A stretch of 64,000 bases of DNA, from positions 5,332,001 through 5,396,000 of the forward strand of contig NZ_CP150302.1 of assembly GCF_038051945.1 (NCBI RefSeq), given 5' to 3'. The stretch comes from Paenibacillus sp. FSL H3-0469 (GTDB taxonomy: Bacteria; Bacillota; Bacilli; Paenibacillales; Paenibacillaceae). The notes under the pieces were generated by a model. That model was not told the DNA's origin. It ran no database searches and saw only the letters and a list, made by a program, of their open reading frames with translations. Shown in pieces: positions 62,112 through 64,000 of this stretch. The position numbers and the translations under genes were made by a program. Numbering within the stretch: the stretch's first letter is position 1; the number at the start of each line of letters is the position of its first letter.

Positions 62112-62948
62112 ATGAATCATCGCCAACGTCCATTCTTTCGGTTCGCTATGAAAACCTTAATTATGCTGCTATGCGCTGGCCTGTTGCCACTCCTACATAC
62201 GGGGGCTTCAGCGCAGGCTGCACCGGTAGTGGGGAACCAGATCAGGCCGCTGCTGATTAATAACCAGTATGTGCTGTTTCCAGGCAAGCTGGCACCCTAT
62301 ATCCAGGAGGGTAAGTTAATGATACCTGTCCGTGCGTTCGCAGGTGCGCTGGGTGCACAGCTGACCTATGACGCCGCCACCAAAAGCTCCACGATCTCAC
62401 TTCTTGGCGAGAGTGTGGGGAAACTGCGGGCGGGTCAGGCCACGGCGGTAACCAGAGATGGAAGTAAAATAGCGCTTGGAGTGTCCCCGCAGTTGAGGGA
62501 TGGTGTGCTGTTTGCGCCGATGAACCCGATCCTCACCGGGCTGAAAAAGCTGAAATGGGAGAACATGTATAACGCGCTTACCCGCCATGTACTGATAGTG
62601 CAGGGCCGGGGAGATATGGAGTTGCCGCAGCCGAAGTCTTGGCAGAGTGTAACTTCGTTTGGAGATGTGCCTGGGGAGCACCAGAATCCCTTTTACCCTA
62701 CACTGCTTACGCAATCTGCTGACGGGAAGGGCTTCCGGCTAAGTCTCAGCGTGCTTAATGCCTCTGGGTCTGTCATTCCCAAGGGCGCTTCCAGCTTGGA
62801 ATTCATCGCTGTGAACGGCCAAGGACAGGCCGTTGTCCGACAGCTTCCCGGCCCTTCGCAGGCGACTCCTAAGGCAGGAGCTTTGTCATTCACGATTAAT
62901 GTGCCCACAGCGCCGGATTATGTGATTTTCAATTCACGGATCAAGTAA
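62112..62948 (+). CDS. secreted copper-amine-oxidase-N domain protein
   Basis: This 278-residue exported protein has a signal peptide (TLIMLLCAGLLPLLHTGASAQAA), then one copper amine oxidase N-terminal-like domain (about 45-165: VLFPGKLAPYIQEGKLMIPVRAFAGALGAQLTYD; LFAPMNPIL). A beta-rich C-terminal domain of about 100 residues of unknown role completes it. AAGGAGAG precedes the ATG. It lies outside the AT-rich island and looks like a core surface protein. Confidence 0.8.
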   Translation: MNHRQRPFFRFAMKTLIMLLCAGLLPLLHTGASAQAAPVVGNQIRPLLINNQYVLFPGKLAPYIQEGKLMIPVRAFAGALGAQLTYDAATKSSTISLLGESVGKLRAGQATAVTRDGSKIALGVSPQLRDGVLFAPMNPILTGLKKLKWENMYNALTRHVLIVQGRGDMELPQPKSWQSVTSFGDVPGEHQNPFYPTLLTQSADGKGFRLSLSVLNASGSVIPKGASSLEFIAVNGQGQAVVRQLPGPSQATPKAGALSFTINVPTAPDYVIFNSRIK

Positions 62949-62972
62949 AAACACAAGGAGGCCAGGCCTGCC

Positions 62973-63503
62973 ATGGACAACCAGGAACACATCCAGAAGC
63001 TGCACGATGAACATAGGAAGGAATGGTTATCGGCTAAGCCAGAGGCGCGTGTGATACGTTTCTATGAGACGGATAAGCCTTACGGCTGTTTTTCTAATTT
63101 TGCGAAGTATCCGATTCTGTTGAAGGGCAAAGAGTGGGCAACATCGGAGCATTATTTTCAGGCGCAGAAGTTCGCAGGAACCGGGCATGAAGAGGAAATC
63201 CGGCTCGCCAGTACGCCTATGATAGCAGCCAGGATGGGACGGGAGCGGAACCGGCCGCTGCGCCCGGATTGGGAGGAGTGCAAGGTGCAGGTGATGACGG
63301 AAGCGCTCATAGCCAAGGTAGAACAGCATCCTGTAATCAAGTCCATTCTACTCTCCACCGGAGATTGCACACTTGTTGAGCATACCTCGAATGATGCCTA
63401 CTGGGGAGACGGCGGGAACGGGCAGGGCGGCAATATGCTGGGGAAGCTGCTGATGGAGCTTCGGGAGGGCCTGAAGAGAGAAGCAATCACCGTAGGCTCT
63501 TAA
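62973..63503 (+). CDS. NADAR family protein (YbiA-like N-glycosidase)
   Basis: This 176-residue protein covers one NADAR domain (about 25-170). Its marks are FYETDKPYGCFSNFA (about 30-44), the EHYFQAQKFAGT stretch with the catalytic Glu/His region (about 59-70) and the closing DAYWGDGGNGQGGNMLGKLLMELR. Members hydrolyse the N-glycosidic bond of riboflavin intermediates (YbiA) or reverse nucleic-acid ADP-ribosylation, and some are linked to defence islands. AAGGAGG lies eleven bases before the ATG. Which of these roles applies cannot be told. Confidence 0.88.
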   Translation: MDNQEHIQKLHDEHRKEWLSAKPEARVIRFYETDKPYGCFSNFAKYPILLKGKEWATSEHYFQAQKFAGTGHEEEIRLASTPMIAARMGRERNRPLRPDWEECKVQVMTEALIAKVEQHPVIKSILLSTGDCTLVEHTSNDAYWGDGGNGQGGNMLGKLLMELREGLKREAITVGS

Positions 63504-63562
63504 GGAGTACGATGGGTATTTCAATAGATAACTTCATACATTTTCTTACTTTATGAAATGAT

Positions 63563-63713
63563 TTGTGGTATAGTAAAGGCAGAAAAAACGTAGAATACAA
63601 AGAGAGCCGTGCTGCAAACACGACTCTCGGAGCAATAGCCGCTTTTAAGGGCGGTGGCTTTCGGAATATCAGTTAAGAAATAGACCGATTCCTTGGTGAG
63701 GGCGGTCTATTTC
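63563..63713 (+). ncRNA. candidate type I antitoxin-like RNA, toxin apparently lost
   Basis: An extended -10 (TGGTATAGT, 63566-63574) is followed by three consecutive hairpins: AGAGCCGTG/CACGACTCT with one mismatch (63602-63628), AGCCGC/GCGGTGGCT (63638-63660), and the terminator GAAATAGACCG/CGGTCTATTTC (63677-63713). This layout matches antisense antitoxins of Bacillales 'holin-like' type I toxins, whose genes end in Lys codons overlapping the AATAGACCG stem. On the opposite strand only about 12 codons ending Gln-Lys-Lys-stop remain (63690-63725), with no hydrophobic toxin. Confidence 0.4.
63677..63713. terminator. terminator of the AATAGACCG family
   Basis: GAAATAGACCG (63677-63687) pairs perfectly with CGGTCTATTTC (63703-63713), followed by TTTTG. 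Confidence 0.75.
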
Positions 63714-64000
63714 TTTTGTGCGACTTGTTTTACTATAACCATCATGTGTGGGAAACGTAAGGATGCAAAGCATCTAACTTAGTGACCGAAGGTTGGAATG
63801 AGGGAACCATGTATCCCAAAACGACCTCATTAATACTCCTGCATGCGGTATTAGGCAGCATATACCGTATGGAGCCAGGTGAAGGCGGCAGAAGGAGAAC
63901 TAGAGCCACTCGCAAGAGAAGGTATGTTAGCCGATATGCCGGATGGCTGAAAAACAAGCTATGGTGAGAATGACACGCATGTCTGACGAACTGCCGAATG
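63714..64000. other. no convincing gene to the window end
   Basis: Short open frames exist on both strands, but none has a good binding site or protein-like composition that I can defend. Confidence 0.4.

Noticed and set aside
63782..63967. 61-codon GTG frame near the window end
   Set aside because: Arg-rich, low-complexity, no clear binding site and no resemblance to a known protein.
1..64000. tRNA, rRNA or intact insertion sequences
   Set aside because: No cloverleaf-like TψC/CCA pattern, no rRNA-like stretch and no transposase-like protein was seen.

Overview
The window looks like a Paenibacillus-type chromosome (low-GC-phylum Gram-positive, moderately GC-rich). The grounds are strong AGGAGG-type ribosome binding sites, SLH and copper-amine-oxidase-N surface domains, 7TMR-DISM histidine kinases, carbohydrate ABC importers without an encoded ATPase, TTG/GTG starts and many compact hairpin-plus-T-run terminators. 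No rRNA, tRNA, CRISPR array or intact insertion sequence was seen.

Layout. 1-9.7 kb: an HSP90-like ATPase with a TPR-like partner, a methyltransferase, a zinc-ribbon/LRR membrane protein, a TetR regulator with a CPBP protease, a small hydrolase, and an MFS efflux gene behind an attenuator-like leader with a micro-ORF. 10.0-11.4 kb: an AT-rich MqsR-type toxin and an antitoxin fusing an MqsA-like zinc finger/HTH to a Panacea (DUF4065) domain. 11.6-30 kb: mostly housekeeping genes (ABC1/UbiB-like kinase, Dus, SDR, RtcB, two-component system, lytic transglycosylase, phosphotransferase, a broken MFS gene, a secreted S1 protease). 30.4-42.7 kb: a small sigma factor, then a glycan-use locus. That locus has an ABC importer (binding protein plus two permeases), an SLH surface protein, a very large secreted protein, a GntR/UTRA repressor, a BadF-type sugar kinase and a GH4 glycosidase. 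Two divergent promoters there carry the same 11-bp operator at the same distance from the -10 box, with an imperfect third copy before the kinase.

42.8-62 kb is a defence island. It opens with 51-52 bp tandem repeats and gene debris. It then carries a MazG-like gene, a remnant resembling a DUF2075 helicase, and a four-gene extended type III restriction-modification locus (PLD/SNF2 helicase, DUF4391 protein, Mod, Res). A frameshifted gene, an XRE regulator with a clear operator, a Spo0E-like protein, a NERD protein, an Mrr-type endonuclease and an McrB/DUF2357 (McrC-like) pair follow. Base composition changes inside mod and inside mcrB, as expected if specificity domains were exchanged by recombination. 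62-64 kb returns to core-like genes (copper-amine-oxidase-N protein, NADAR protein) and ends with what looks like an orphan type I antitoxin-like RNA.

All functional calls come from reading motifs and family resemblance by eye; no search or folding program was run.
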